From assembly GCA_902511735.1 (NCBI GenBank), contig CABXGK010000002.1:1-48267 (forward strand): a stretch of 48,267 nucleotides of DNA, read 5' to 3'. Within the stretch, counting starts at the first letter, position 1, and each line of letters begins with the position of its first letter. The stretch comes from an uncultured marine group I thaumarchaeote. Its GTDB lineage: Archaea; Thermoproteota; Nitrososphaeria; Nitrososphaerales; Nitrosopumilaceae. The translations under genes were made by a program, and so were the position numbers. Shown here in pieces: positions 26,468 to 36,411 of the stretch. The notes under the pieces are model-generated. The model had not been told where the DNA came from, did no database searches, and saw only the letters and a list, made by a program, of their open reading frames with translations.

Positions 26468-27856
26468 ATGACATATGATTTACTCATTACTGACTCACAC
26501 GTTATAACTCCAAATGGTATGATTGAAAAAAATCTTGTCGTTGATGATGGCAAAATCAAATTAATTACTAATGCTAGTCCTGATTGTGATAAAAAAATCA
26601 ATGGTTCTGGTTTTGTTAGTATTCCTGGTTTAATTGATACACATGTTCATTATGGCGTTTATTCTCCTATTGATCAAGCTGCAACTAGTGAATCACATGC
26701 TGCTGCAATTGGTGGTGTCACTACAATGATGAGAATGTTTAGACTAAAAGGCTCATACAAAGAATCTCTTCAAAAACATCTTTTGGCAAGTCAAAATTCA
26801 CATTATATTGATTACACTTTACACGCTTCAATTTTTAACGATTCTCAAATTTCTGAAATGCAATATTGTACTGAAAATAAAATTATTTCATTTAAGATAT
26901 ACATGAATCTTGGTGGCGATGTTGGTCATGTATATATGGAAATGAATCCTGGAGAAGAAAAATTAATTTCTGCTGAAGTAAATGTAACAAATGAATTAGT
27001 TGAAAAAATTGTGAAAAACGCGGCATCATTAAATTGTCCTGTATTAGTCCATGCAGAAGATTATCAGGAATGTGCATGTGGAATGAAAACACAAAAAGAA
27101 AAAAATAATGATGGATTAAATGCGTGGTCTGAAAGTCGTTCCCCCGATTTTGAAGCAAAATCAATTCAAATAATTTGTGAATATGGAAGAAAATATGACT
27201 GCAAAATTTACTTTGTACATATTGGTTCAAAATTGGCATTAGATAAAATTAAAGAAGAAAAACAAAAAGGAACAAAAATTTTTGTTGAAACCTGTCCTCA
27301 TTATCTAACATTATCACATGAAACTCAAGATGGTTATCTTGCAAAAGTTATGCCTCCAATTAGAACAAAAAATGATATACAATCTGTATGGAATGCTTTA
27401 CAAAATAATGAAATTGATACAATAGGAACAGATCATGTTGCAAATCAATTGAAGTTGAAACTTGGTGGTGATGACGTTTGGGGTGCTTTAGCAGGATTTC
27501 CTGGAATAGGAACATCATTACCAATTTTACTTAGTGAAGGAATAAACAAGAATAAAATTAATTTGAATCAATTAGTAAATTTAACAAGTACAAATGCAGC
27601 TAAAATTTTTGGTTTATCTAGTAAAGGGAGTTTAGAAGTAGGATATGATGCTGACATTACAATGATTGATCTAAAAAAAGAGGCAAAGGTATCTCCTGAA
27701 CTTTTTGGTGGATTTTCAGATTATCTTGTATATGATGGATGGAATTTGAAAGGTTGGCCTGTGAAAACAATTGTTAGAGGCACAATTGTTGCCGAAGATT
27801 TTGAAGTAATTGGTAAACCTGGATATGGTAATTTTGTACCACGAATATCAAGTTAA
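26468..27856 (+). CDS. dihydroorotase/hydantoinase-family cyclic amidohydrolase
   Basis: GLIDTHVHYG, ISFKIYMN (carboxylated Lys), VHAEDYQE, FVHIGS, GTDHVAN. Confidence 0.85.
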   Translation: MTYDLLITDSHVITPNGMIEKNLVVDDGKIKLITNASPDCDKKINGSGFVSIPGLIDTHVHYGVYSPIDQAATSESHAAAIGGVTTMMRMFRLKGSYKESLQKHLLASQNSHYIDYTLHASIFNDSQISEMQYCTENKIISFKIYMNLGGDVGHVYMEMNPGEEKLISAEVNVTNELVEKIVKNAASLNCPVLVHAEDYQECACGMKTQKEKNNDGLNAWSESRSPDFEAKSIQIICEYGRKYDCKIYFVHIGSKLALDKIKEEKQKGTKIFVETCPHYLTLSHETQDGYLAKVMPPIRTKNDIQSVWNALQNNEIDTIGTDHVANQLKLKLGGDDVWGALAGFPGIGTSLPILLSEGINKNKINLNQLVNLTSTNAAKIFGLSSKGSLEVGYDADITMIDLKKEAKVSPELFGGFSDYLVYDGWNLKGWPVKTIVRGTIVAEDFEVIGKPGYGNFVPRISS

Positions 27857-28525
27857 AATTTCAAATTTACCATTTGCTTTTGCTTTGTAAATTATATCTG
27901 GTTTTCTTGTAAAAATTCCAACTTCAATTACACCTGGAATGTTGAGTAATTTTTGTTGTAATATTTTTGGGTTTTTTATAACTCCGAAACCGCAATCTAG
28001 TATGATGTTTGAATTTTCTGTAAAAAATGGATATCCTCTATCTAATGTTCTTAATTCTGGTTTACCGCCTAATTTCTCAATTTTTTTCCAAACAATTTGT
28101 CTTGCTAAAGGTTGAACCTCGATAGGAACTGTCCTGTTAAAATTTTTGACAAATTTTGTACTATCTGCCATGATGATGACTTTTTTTGCAGCGCTGATCA
28201 ATATGTTTTCTTTTAGTAGTGCACCACCTCCACCTTTTATTAAAAATTTATTTTTATCAATTTGATCTGCACCATCAAACACTAAATCAATTTTATCAAT
28301 TTGATCTGGTTCAATTAGTTGCAAGCCACCTTTTTCGGCAATAATTTTAATTTGCATTGATGTTGGTACACATTTTATTGAAATTTTTTTTGTTTTGATA
28401 TATTTTGATAATGATTTCACTAACGCAGTTGCTGCACGTCCACTTCCTAAACCTATGACATAACCATCTTTTACATTTTTCAAGGCATCTAAAGATAATG
28501 CCTTGATGGCACCATCAAATGACAT
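27848..28525 (-). CDS. rpiA: ribose-5-phosphate isomerase A
   Basis: VIGLGSGRAATALV, VFDGADQID, LIKGGGGALLKE, MADSTKFV. Confidence 0.94.
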   Translation of the reverse strand: MSFDGAIKALSLDALKNVKDGYVIGLGSGRAATALVKSLSKYIKTKKISIKCVPTSMQIKIIAEKGGLQLIEPDQIDKIDLVFDGADQIDKNKFLIKGGGGALLKENILISAAKKVIIMADSTKFVKNFNRTVPIEVQPLARQIVWKKIEKLGGKPELRTLDRGYPFFTENSNIILDCGFGVIKNPKILQQKLLNIPGVIEVGIFTRKPDIIYKAKANGKFEILT

Positions 28526-29361
28526 TAATCGACCTCTGCTTGTTCGATTTTTGACATAGTTTCCATGATCTTTGTTTTAATTTTATTGAGATCATCGTCA
28601 TCATCGTCATCTAGTTCTGATTCTTCTGGTAATTCTACAACTGGTTTTGGTATATTCTCAAAAATTGGTTTTTGTATTGATTCTACAACTGCTTCTGGTT
28701 TTTCCTCAACTACTGGAACTAAACTATGTTCTTTAATTTCAGGTGTTTCAATTTTTTGTTCTTCAGAAATTTTTGGTTTCATTGGTGGTGGTGTTATTAC
28801 ATCACTACTTAGCTGAGATAACATTTCATCATATTTTGACTGTTTCACCGCATCTAATTTTGGTAATGATGTCAAAGTTGTAATCTCAAACTTTTCTGAA
28901 TTTTTGTTTACGTATTCTTCAATTGGTTTTTCAAAAATTGGTTTTGATTTTTCTTCTATTTCATTTGATTTTTTACTCTTTTTCTTAGTATGAACATCAT
29001 TTTCTGCTTGTGCTACTTGAATCTTTGATGTTAATTCGTATAATCTCTGGTCTAGTCTAGACAGTTTTTGGTCCATTAATGTAATTAATCCATCACCTAG
29101 TGGTCCTAGATCTGGATGTTTACTTGCATTTTCTATTTTTTCAATTCTAGTAATAACTACGCCCAATTGATGTTGGTATTTTAGTAACAGTCTGTCTTTT
29201 TGAATTTTTGTCAAATCTGTTTCATTTTGATACAATCTAGCAATTGTCTTTGTTAGAATATCCTTTTCAATTTCTAATGAATGTAATTGACTTACAATTT
29301 GTGAATTTGAACCAATAGATGGGGTTTGGAATTTATTTTTTGTTTTAGAAAATAGTTTCAA
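28525..29361 (-). CDS. coiled-coil protein with acidic C-terminal region (hypothetical)
   Basis: Helical N-terminal half, P/E-rich linker, ELDDDDDDDLNKIKTKIMETMSKIEQ; overlaps the rpiA start by 1 nt (TAATG). Confidence 0.72.
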   Translation of the reverse strand: MKLFSKTKNKFQTPSIGSNSQIVSQLHSLEIEKDILTKTIARLYQNETDLTKIQKDRLLLKYQHQLGVVITRIEKIENASKHPDLGPLGDGLITLMDQKLSRLDQRLYELTSKIQVAQAENDVHTKKKSKKSNEIEEKSKPIFEKPIEEYVNKNSEKFEITTLTSLPKLDAVKQSKYDEMLSQLSSDVITPPPMKPKISEEQKIETPEIKEHSLVPVVEEKPEAVVESIQKPIFENIPKPVVELPEESELDDDDDDDLNKIKTKIMETMSKIEQAEVD

Positions 29362-29367
29362 AATTAA

Positions 29368-29544
29368 TTATAGCGCAGGTACGCTCCGTTTTATCCAATT
29401 GTATTTTCGTCTTTTTGCATCTGGATGACCACAACTTGCACATCTATCTAGACGTCTATGAAAAGCGTTGTTTCCACATCTTCTACATCTGATATGAGTA
29501 TGTGCTTTAGAATGCTTTCCCATTGATGGTGTACCTCTAGTCAT
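29368..29544 (-). CDS. rpl37e: 50S ribosomal protein eL37 (58 aa, below ORF-track cutoff)
   Basis: My translation: [58 protein letters not shown]; CxxC...CxxC zinc motif. Confidence 0.95.
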   Translation of the reverse strand: MTRGTPSMGKHSKAHTHIRCRRCGNNAFHRRLDRCASCGHPDAKRRKYNWIKRSVPAL

Positions 29545-29554
29545 TAGAGAACAC

Positions 29555-29785
29555 CTATTCTGCTGGAGGAGATATCATAACTACATTATCTCCACGAACT
29601 ACAATGGATCCAAGACTTTTTGAATCGCCTTCAGAAGGGATTTCTTCTGATTGGTCGAGTAGCAGGTTCATGTGTTGATCAAAACCTTGTAGCATACCTG
29701 TAATGGTTTTGCCACCCTTTAGCTTGATCAGTACCTTTTTGTTGATACTTTCATCGAGTACTTTTACTGCCATATCTACGGACAT
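29555..29785 (-). CDS. archaeal Sm-like (LSm) RNA-binding protein
   Basis: Sm1/Sm2 motifs [27 protein letters not shown] ... [16 protein letters not shown]; eL37 neighbour. Confidence 0.94.
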   Translation of the reverse strand: MSVDMAVKVLDESINKKVLIKLKGGKTITGMLQGFDQHMNLLLDQSEEIPSEGDSKSLGSIVVRGDNVVMISPPAE

Positions 29786-29863
29786 TTATTTCACTTATTG
29801 ATTCCCTTAATGAGGAGTATATTAAACGTTCACTGGTGAATTTTTCGTTTTGTTTCGGTAAGT

Positions 29864-30547
29864 CTAGTTTGACTCTTTTACAAGATTATTTACTACTTCG
29901 TTGAGGATTTTTCTTCCTAATTTCGCTGATGATTTTGTAGGATCCCCCCAAACTCCATTGCCTGTTACCTTTGGAAATGATTTTTGTGCCAATTTGTTGA
30001 TTTTTGAAATTTCTTGTTTTGACATACCGTCTGTTTGAAAACCCTTTTTTGCATTTTTCATATTCACATTTTTTGAAATTGCTAGCATAATTGATGTCTC
30101 AACATTTCCTGCATGATCAAACTCTCTATCCATATATTTCCAATATGAGAAAATCTTTACTTTTTCACTCTTCTTCTTTTTCTCAAAACTTTTCAAAGAA
30201 TCTAAATTCCCATAATGACCATTAATTATTAAAATTCTAGAAATCCCATTTTTGATTAATGATTCACAAATATCTTCTAAAATTCTTGATAATGTAGATT
30301 TTTTTATACTTAGATTAAAAAATGGAAAATGTTCATCTGAAATTCCATACGTGATTGTAGGTAAAAGAACACCATTAATTTTCTCTGATAATCTTAAAGC
30401 AATCTCTGTAACAATATCTGAATCTGTTGAAATTGGTAAGTGTGGACCATGTTGTTCAATTGAGCCTACTGGAATAATTGCAATCTGTTTTTTTCTTTCA
30501 ATCTTCTTTCTTAAATCAGGATCAAATTGATCACGTATAATCATCAA
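29864..30547 (-). CDS. creatininase family amidohydrolase
   Basis: IPVGSIEQHGPHLPISTDSDI, ILIINGHYGN, FDHAGNVETSIML. Confidence 0.88.
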   Translation of the reverse strand: MMIIRDQFDPDLRKKIERKKQIAIIPVGSIEQHGPHLPISTDSDIVTEIALRLSEKINGVLLPTITYGISDEHFPFFNLSIKKSTLSRILEDICESLIKNGISRILIINGHYGNLDSLKSFEKKKKSEKVKIFSYWKYMDREFDHAGNVETSIMLAISKNVNMKNAKKGFQTDGMSKQEISKINKLAQKSFPKVTGNGVWGDPTKSSAKLGRKILNEVVNNLVKESN

Positions 30548-30548
30548 A

Positions 30549-31391
30549 TCACTTTGTGTGTACTTTTCTCCATCTAACTTCTAATTTATCAGCTAGATGC
30601 ATTTTTACTGCCTTTAGTAAAACTTCAGCTTCAAGTTTTTGTCCTGCACGTTTTATTGATTCTAACGTATGTTCGGGTTTTACATTAAACGAATCTTGGA
30701 AAATTATTGGTCCTTGGTCAAGATTTTCTGTAACATAATGTGATGTCACACCAATAATTTTTGTTCCTCTTTCAAAAGCTTGTGCATAAGCCATAGCTCC
30801 TGGAAATGCCGGTAGTAATGATGGATGAATGTTAATTATTCTATTTGGATATCTCCAAACAAAATTTGGTGTCAATATTCTCATATATCTTGCCAATGCA
30901 ATCACATCAATTTCATATTTTTTACAAACTTGAATAATTTTAGCTTCAGCCTTATCCTGATTTTTTTCATTAATTAATACAAAAGGTAATTTTACTTTTT
31001 TTGCCATTCCTGAAAGAGTATTCTCTGTACCAATCACTAGTGCAATTTTTCCTTTGAGTTGTTTTTTTGTTTGTGCACGAATTAATGTTTGAAGACAGTG
31101 TGGTTCTTTTGTAACAAATACTGCTATATTTTTTTCTGAATTTGATTCATGGTGTGAATTTACTTCCATGTGTAGTTGCTTACCTAGTTTCTCTAAATCT
31201 GAATCAAATCTTTTCACATCAATTCTTTTTGTGAATGATACTTCCAAATACATGCCAAAAAGACCTTTGATGACATTTTGATTTACTCTTTCTAAGTTTC
31301 CCTTTCGTTCAAATACAAAATTTGTAAAATTAGCTACAATTCCTTCCTTATCTCTTCCCACTACTGTTATTCCGATCAATGTTTTTTTCAA
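30549..31391 (-). CDS. purU: formyltetrahydrofolate deformylase
   Basis: N-terminal ACT domain; NIHPSLLPAFPGAMAYAQAFERG, GVTSHYVTENLDQGPII. Confidence 0.9.
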   Translation of the reverse strand: MKKTLIGITVVGRDKEGIVANFTNFVFERKGNLERVNQNVIKGLFGMYLEVSFTKRIDVKRFDSDLEKLGKQLHMEVNSHHESNSEKNIAVFVTKEPHCLQTLIRAQTKKQLKGKIALVIGTENTLSGMAKKVKLPFVLINEKNQDKAEAKIIQVCKKYEIDVIALARYMRILTPNFVWRYPNRIINIHPSLLPAFPGAMAYAQAFERGTKIIGVTSHYVTENLDQGPIIFQDSFNVKPEHTLESIKRAGQKLEAEVLLKAVKMHLADKLEVRWRKVHTK

Positions 31392-31452
31392 TGCCGACGT
31401 TTCTGTTTAATGTCATATATGCTTAAGGTATTTTGTAAAAAAAATCAAATAA

Positions 31453-31537
31453 TGCGGGTGGTGGGATTCGAACCCACGAACTCCTAAGAGACAGGGTCCT
31501 AAACCCTGCGCCTTTGACCAGGCTGGGCGACACCCGC
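31453..31537 (-). tRNA. tRNA-Leu (anticodon TAG)
   Basis: Acceptor GCGGGTG/CACCCGC; anticodon arm CAGGG-TTTAGGA-CCCTG; long variable arm; discriminator A. Confidence 0.95.
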
Positions 31538-31584
31538 AAGGATTGTGCAACAACAGACAAATTTATCGGTATTGAATTAACAGT

Positions 31585-32928
31585 ATGAAAAAATTGTTTG
31601 GCACAAATGGTGTTCGTGGTGTCTTCTCTGAGGATTTTTCATTAGAATTTGTTAATGATCTTGTAATGTCCTTGGCATCCTATTTCAAAAAAGGAAAAAT
31701 TTTGGTTGGATATGATGGCCGACATTCTAGTCCAATCGTAGCAAAAATTGTTTCTTCAGCATTAAATTATTCGGGTTTAGATTGCTACATGGCTGGACTT
31801 GTGCCTACTCCTTGTTTAGAATATGCAACAAAAAAATTGGGTTATGATGGTGGATTGATGATTACTGCATCTCATAATCCTCCACAGTATAATGGAATCA
31901 AACCTGTTGCATCAGATGGTGTTGAAATTTCTCGTGAGGATGAACGAAAAATTGAACAAATTTTTGATGAAAAAAACTGGATTAAAACTGATACATTTGG
32001 AAAATCGTTTGAAGAAACAAATGTTATTTCTACGTATATTGCTGGTATAACTTCCTTAATTGATGTTGATTCAATTAAGGCAAAAAAATTCAAGGTTTGT
32101 TTAGATCTTGGAAATGGTGCTCAATCAGTTACTGCAAGACAATTATGCGAAAAATTAGAATGTGATGTTCATACGATAAACGAAGAAATTAATGGTGACT
32201 TTTCAGGTCGTGGTTCAGAACCAACTCCTCAAAACCTTGAAGAATTATCTAATTTGGTCATTGATACAAACTCAAATTTTGGAATTGCATTTGACGGTGA
32301 CGGTGATAGAAGTATATTCTGTGATGAAACTGGAAAAATTCTAACTGGTGATAGCTCTGCTTTACTTCTTTGTGATTATCTCTTACAACAATATCCAAAT
32401 TCACAAGTAGTAACCTGTCTAAATTCTGGTAACGTAATTGAAAATATTGTTAAAAAAAGTAATTCTCGTGTAGTAAGAACAAAAGTAGGAAGTGTGGAAG
32501 TCTCTAGAAGAATGGTAAATGATGATGCATTAGTTGGTTATGAAGAAAATGGAGGGTTCATGTTTGGAAATCATAACCATGTTCGAGATGGTGCTATGAC
32601 TTTGGCATTAATGGTGGATCTTCTCTCTAAATCTGAATTAAATCTAAGTCAAAACATCCAAAATCTTCCACCTAGTTTTACTACTAAAACAAAAATGGAA
32701 TGTTCTTTAGAACAATCAAAGATCGTTATTTCTGAACTTTTGAAAGAATTTCCTGATTCGAACACTTCTGACGGCATAAAAATTCAAGTAGATGAAAATA
32801 ACTGGGTCATGATTAGACCTAGTGGAACTGAACCTATAATCAGAATTTATGGAGAATCAAACTCTCAGCAAAATCTTGATTCATTAATCTCTGATTTTGT
32901 TGAAAAAACCAAATCAATTCTTGCCTGA
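31585..32928 (+). CDS. glmM: phosphoglucosamine mutase/phosphomannomutase
   Basis: FGTNGVRGV, MITASHNPPQYNGIK, AFDGDGDRSIF, RPSGTEPIIRIY. Confidence 0.92.
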   Translation: MKKLFGTNGVRGVFSEDFSLEFVNDLVMSLASYFKKGKILVGYDGRHSSPIVAKIVSSALNYSGLDCYMAGLVPTPCLEYATKKLGYDGGLMITASHNPPQYNGIKPVASDGVEISREDERKIEQIFDEKNWIKTDTFGKSFEETNVISTYIAGITSLIDVDSIKAKKFKVCLDLGNGAQSVTARQLCEKLECDVHTINEEINGDFSGRGSEPTPQNLEELSNLVIDTNSNFGIAFDGDGDRSIFCDETGKILTGDSSALLLCDYLLQQYPNSQVVTCLNSGNVIENIVKKSNSRVVRTKVGSVEVSRRMVNDDALVGYEENGGFMFGNHNHVRDGAMTLALMVDLLSKSELNLSQNIQNLPPSFTTKTKMECSLEQSKIVISELLKEFPDSNTSDGIKIQVDENNWVMIRPSGTEPIIRIYGESNSQQNLDSLISDFVEKTKSILA

Positions 32929-32933
32929 TAACA

Positions 32934-32940
32934 TATTTAA
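32934..32940 (+). promoter_or_regulatory. putative TATA box (TATTTAA) of eL8 translation operon
   Basis: About 26 nt upstream of ATG 32964. Confidence 0.45.
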
Positions 32941-32963
32941 GACCATTTTGGAGCATGCTCATA

Positions 32964-33350
32964 ATGGCTAAAGCATACTACGTAAAATTTGAAACACCTG
33001 AAGAGCTTGTTAGTCCGATCCTTGAAGCCCTAAGAGTATCTGCCACATCAGGTAAAGTTGTAAGAGGTACAAATGAGGCAACAAAAGCCATTGAACGTGG
33101 AATTAGTAAATTAATCATTATTGCAGAAGATGTTGAACCTCCAGAGGTTGTAGCCCATCTTCCATTAATCTGTGAAGAACAAAAAGCAGCTTATGCATTT
33201 GTTCCAAGTAAACAAGAACTAGGAAAAGCTCTTGGAATTGATGTCACATCAGCTGCCGCTGCTATATTAGAATCAGGAGATGCACAACATATTGTTGATG
33301 AAGTAGTTGCATCACTAGCTAAACTAAAAGGTGGCTCGACTGAACAATGA
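32964..33350 (+). CDS. rpl7ae: 50S ribosomal protein eL8 / L7Ae
   Basis: [41 protein letters not shown]. Confidence 0.95.
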   Translation: MAKAYYVKFETPEELVSPILEALRVSATSGKVVRGTNEATKAIERGISKLIIIAEDVEPPEVVAHLPLICEEQKAAYAFVPSKQELGKALGIDVTSAAAAILESGDAQHIVDEVVASLAKLKGGSTEQ

Positions 33351-33571
33351 GTCAGCAGAAAGAATCAGAAACTGATCAATTAACTCCTGCAGATATTATT
33401 CAAATAGTTGGTAGAACTGGAATTGCAGGAGAAGTTATCCAAGTTAGAGTAAAAGTTCGTGAAGGTAAAGACAAAGGTCGTGTCTTAACTAGAAATGTTA
33501 AAGGTTCACCTAGAGTTGGTGAAGTACTAATTTTACGTGAAACTGAACGTGAGGCAAAGAAATTACATTAG
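33347..33571 (+). CDS. rps28e: 30S ribosomal protein eS28
   Basis: [55 protein letters not shown] overlap with eL8. Confidence 0.94.
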   Translation: MSQQKESETDQLTPADIIQIVGRTGIAGEVIQVRVKVREGKDKGRVLTRNVKGSPRVGEVLILRETEREAKKLH

Positions 33572-33579
33572 TGATTATT

Positions 33580-33783
33580 ATGAGTCTGTTAGTAAAACCT
33601 TGTAGTTTCTGTGACCGTCCAGTAGCAAAAGGTACTGGAACAATGTTTGTTAAAAATGATGGAACCGTTCTTTGGTTTTGTTCTGCAAAATGTAAAAAGA
33701 ACAGCAAAGACCTCAAAAGAGATCCTAGAAAATTCAAATGGACAAACAAATACGTTAAAGGCGGAATTAAACAGAAGAAGTAA
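33580..33783 (+). CDS. rpl24e: 50S ribosomal protein eL24
   Basis: CSFCDRPVAKGTGTMFVKNDGTVLWFCSAKCKKN. Confidence 0.94.
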   Translation: MSLLVKPCSFCDRPVAKGTGTMFVKNDGTVLWFCSAKCKKNSKDLKRDPRKFKWTNKYVKGGIKQKK

Positions 33784-33784
33784 A

Positions 33785-34186
33785 TTGTCTGAACAAACTT
33801 TATTCATTGTAAAACCAGATGGTGTCCAAAGAAAATTAATTGGAGAAATAATTTCAAGATTTGAAAAAAAAGGATTTACAATTTTAAAATTAAAAATGTT
33901 TACATTTACTAAAGAATTAGCAACAGAATTTTATTCTGTTCATAAGGATAAACCATTTTTTGGTGAATTGTTAGAATACATGACATCTGGTCCAGTTGTT
34001 GTTACAGTTATTGAAGGAAATAATGCTGTTGCTACAACAAGACAAATGGTTGGTGCAACAAAATCATTTGAAGCCGAACCTGGTTCAATACGTGGTGATT
34101 TTGGTTTAGGTTTCACTGAAAACATAATTCATGCATCTGATTCAACAGAAAGCTTTGATAAAGAAGTAAGTGTGGTATTCAAGTGA
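33785..34186 (+). CDS. ndk: nucleoside diphosphate kinase
   Basis: LFIVKPDGVQRKLIGEIISRFE, GATKSFEAEPGSIRGDFG, NIIHASDS; TTG start 33785 preferred over the ORF-track start inside eL24. Confidence 0.93.
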   Translation: MSEQTLFIVKPDGVQRKLIGEIISRFEKKGFTILKLKMFTFTKELATEFYSVHKDKPFFGELLEYMTSGPVVVTVIEGNNAVATTRQMVGATKSFEAEPGSIRGDFGLGFTENIIHASDSTESFDKEVSVVFK

Positions 34187-34192
34187 TTCACA

Positions 34193-35974
34193 TTGCGTAT
34201 AAGACAACCCATTGTGGCTGTATTAGGTCACGTTGATTCAGGAAAAACATCTCTTTTAGATAAAATTCGAGGAACTGGTGTACAAGGAAGAGAAGCTGGT
34301 GGCATCACTCAACATATTGGTGCAAGTTTCTTACCTGATGAAATCATTCAAAAATTATGTGGCTCACTTTATGAGAAATTAGGTAAAGCAGAAACTAAAG
34401 TGCCTGGAATTTTGGTTATTGATACTCCTGGGCATGAAGTATTTACGAATCTTCGAGCTAGAGGCGGTTCTGCTGCAGATATTGCAATCTTAGTTGTTGA
34501 TATTAATCGAGGATTTCAACCTCAAACAAATGAGAGTTTAAAAATTCTTGAAAGTCGGAAAGTACCATTTGTAGTTGCATTAAACAAAGTCGATATGATT
34601 TCTGGTTGGCAACAAACAGACGATGCATACATTTCTCAGGCAATAAAGAAACAATCTCCTTCTATACAGACAAACATTGATGAACAAATTTACAATGTTG
34701 TAGGTGCATTATCGATACTTGGTTACCAATCTGAAGCATTCTATAGGGTACAAGATTTCAAAAAAGAAATATCAATTGTTCCTGTAAGTGCTAGATCTGG
34801 TGTTGGAATACCTGAATTATTGGCAGTTTTAGTTGGACTGACACAACAATTCTTAAGTAAAAAATTAGAACAAGAAGAAAAACAAACACGTGGAATTGTT
34901 TTAGAAGTTAATGATGAGGTTGGATTGGGTCCAACTGCAAACATGATCTTAATTGATGGTCATCTCAAAAAAGATGATAATGTTGTTGTAGCAAAGAGAG
35001 ATTCTGTAATCATCACAAAACCAAAGGCTCTCTTGTTGCCAAAACCTCTAGATGAAATGCGTGATCCAAGAGATAAATTCAAGCCAATAGATGAGGTACA
35101 AGCAGCAGCAGGAATAAAGATTGCATCACCTGATTTAGATGGTGTTCTTCCAGGCACAACTGTTTATGCATCTCCAAATCAAAAAACAGCAGAAGAGTTC
35201 AAAAAAACACTTGAATCTGAAATGGAATCTGTTTTCATTGATACTGAAACAACTGGTTTAATTTTAAAATGTGATACAATTGGTTCACTAGAAGCAATTA
35301 CTGAAATGCTTCGAAGACAACAAGTTCCTATAGCAAAAGCCGACATTGGTCCTGTTACACGTAGAGATGTAATGCAAGCAAAAGCCATTAAAGATAAAGA
35401 TCGTCATCTTGGAGTCATTTTGGCATTCAATGTAAAAATATTTGATGATGCAAAACTTGAATGTGATGAAAGTCACATTAGAATATTTGAAGATAAAGTA
35501 ATCTACAGCCTAATTGATACTTATTCTCAGTGGGTGGATGATGATAGAGCAGATCTTGAAAATTCAATTTTTAAAGAATTTACTCCAATTTCAAAATTCA
35601 CTTTCTTAAAGGGTTACACTTTTCGTAACAATAATCCTGCTGTATTTGGAATACGAGTTGATGTTGGAAAATTACGACAAAAAATTGCATTTACAAATAA
35701 AACTGGAAAAAAAATTGGAACTATACATTCACTTGAAGCTGATGGCAAAACCGTTCAAGAAGTCAAAATTGGTGAAGAAGTTGCATGCTCTGTACAAAAT
35801 GTTACAATTGGACGACAAATTAACGAAGAAGATGTGTTTTACACTTTACCTACTCCTTCAGAAGCAAAACAACTTTTGAAAAAATATGCACATAAACTCT
35901 CTTCAGAAGAATTACAGACACTAAATGAAATTGTTAGTATTCAACGAGAAAAAAATCCTGTTTATGGTTATTGA
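34193..35974 (+). CDS. infB: translation initiation factor aIF5B/IF-2
   Basis: VLGHVDSGKTSLLDKIRGT, GGITQHIGA, VIDTPGHEVFTNLRARG, ALNKVD. Confidence 0.95.
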   Translation: MRIRQPIVAVLGHVDSGKTSLLDKIRGTGVQGREAGGITQHIGASFLPDEIIQKLCGSLYEKLGKAETKVPGILVIDTPGHEVFTNLRARGGSAADIAILVVDINRGFQPQTNESLKILESRKVPFVVALNKVDMISGWQQTDDAYISQAIKKQSPSIQTNIDEQIYNVVGALSILGYQSEAFYRVQDFKKEISIVPVSARSGVGIPELLAVLVGLTQQFLSKKLEQEEKQTRGIVLEVNDEVGLGPTANMILIDGHLKKDDNVVVAKRDSVIITKPKALLLPKPLDEMRDPRDKFKPIDEVQAAAGIKIASPDLDGVLPGTTVYASPNQKTAEEFKKTLESEMESVFIDTETTGLILKCDTIGSLEAITEMLRRQQVPIAKADIGPVTRRDVMQAKAIKDKDRHLGVILAFNVKIFDDAKLECDESHIRIFEDKVIYSLIDTYSQWVDDDRADLENSIFKEFTPISKFTFLKGYTFRNNNPAVFGIRVDVGKLRQKIAFTNKTGKKIGTIHSLEADGKTVQEVKIGEEVACSVQNVTIGRQINEEDVFYTLPTPSEAKQLLKKYAHKLSSEELQTLNEIVSIQREKNPVYGY

Positions 35975-36378
35975 TTTTTTACAAATTTTTTACAAATAGT
36001 ATGTATTCCTGATTCTCCTACGGCTCCCACCATTTGATTTGCAATTTCGCCATTTTTGAACATGATAAATGTTGGAATTGATTGAACTCCGTATTTCATT
36101 GCAATGTCTTGAGCATTGTCAACATTCACTCTTGCAAACCTGACTTGTTTGTATTCTTTTGCCATTTTTGTAAATATTGGGTGCATTGATTTACAAGGTC
36201 CACACCATTCAGCCCAAAAATCTACTAAAAGTAATTCATTATTGATAATTTCTTGATCAAAATTTTGTGATGTTAATTCCATCACAGGTGTTTCATTTAG
36301 AATATTATTAAGATTTTGTTGTTTAAGTAAATCTTCTAATTGTTTTTTCTTTATTCTCTCAAACTCTTCATCTTCCAT
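35968..36378 (-). CDS. thioredoxin with 40-aa N-terminal extension
   Basis: LLVDFWAEWCGPCKSMHPIFTKMAKEY; basic helical N-terminal extension. Confidence 0.92.
   Translation of the reverse strand: MEDEEFERIKKKQLEDLLKQQNLNNILNETPVMELTSQNFDQEIINNELLLVDFWAEWCGPCKSMHPIFTKMAKEYKQVRFARVNVDNAQDIAMKYGVQSIPTFIMFKNGEIANQMVGAVGESGIHTICKKFVKNQ
35975..35997 (+). terminator. putative U-tract terminator of aIF5B inside the antisense thioredoxin gene
   Basis: TTTTTTACAAATTTTTTACAAAT immediately after the stop of 34193..35974. Confidence 0.5.
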
Positions 36379-36411
36379 AATTTTTTCTTTTTTTTTACAA
36401 TATTTATTGTC

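Noticed and set aside
28590-28615. GAT/GAC microsatellite-like run
   Set aside because: In-frame poly-Asp codons in an acidic tail; coding low complexity rather than a DNA repeat element.
33647-33784. ORF-track N-terminal extension of NDK
   Set aside because: Overlaps eL24 in another frame; the conserved NDK protein begins SEQTLFIVKPDG at TTG 33785.
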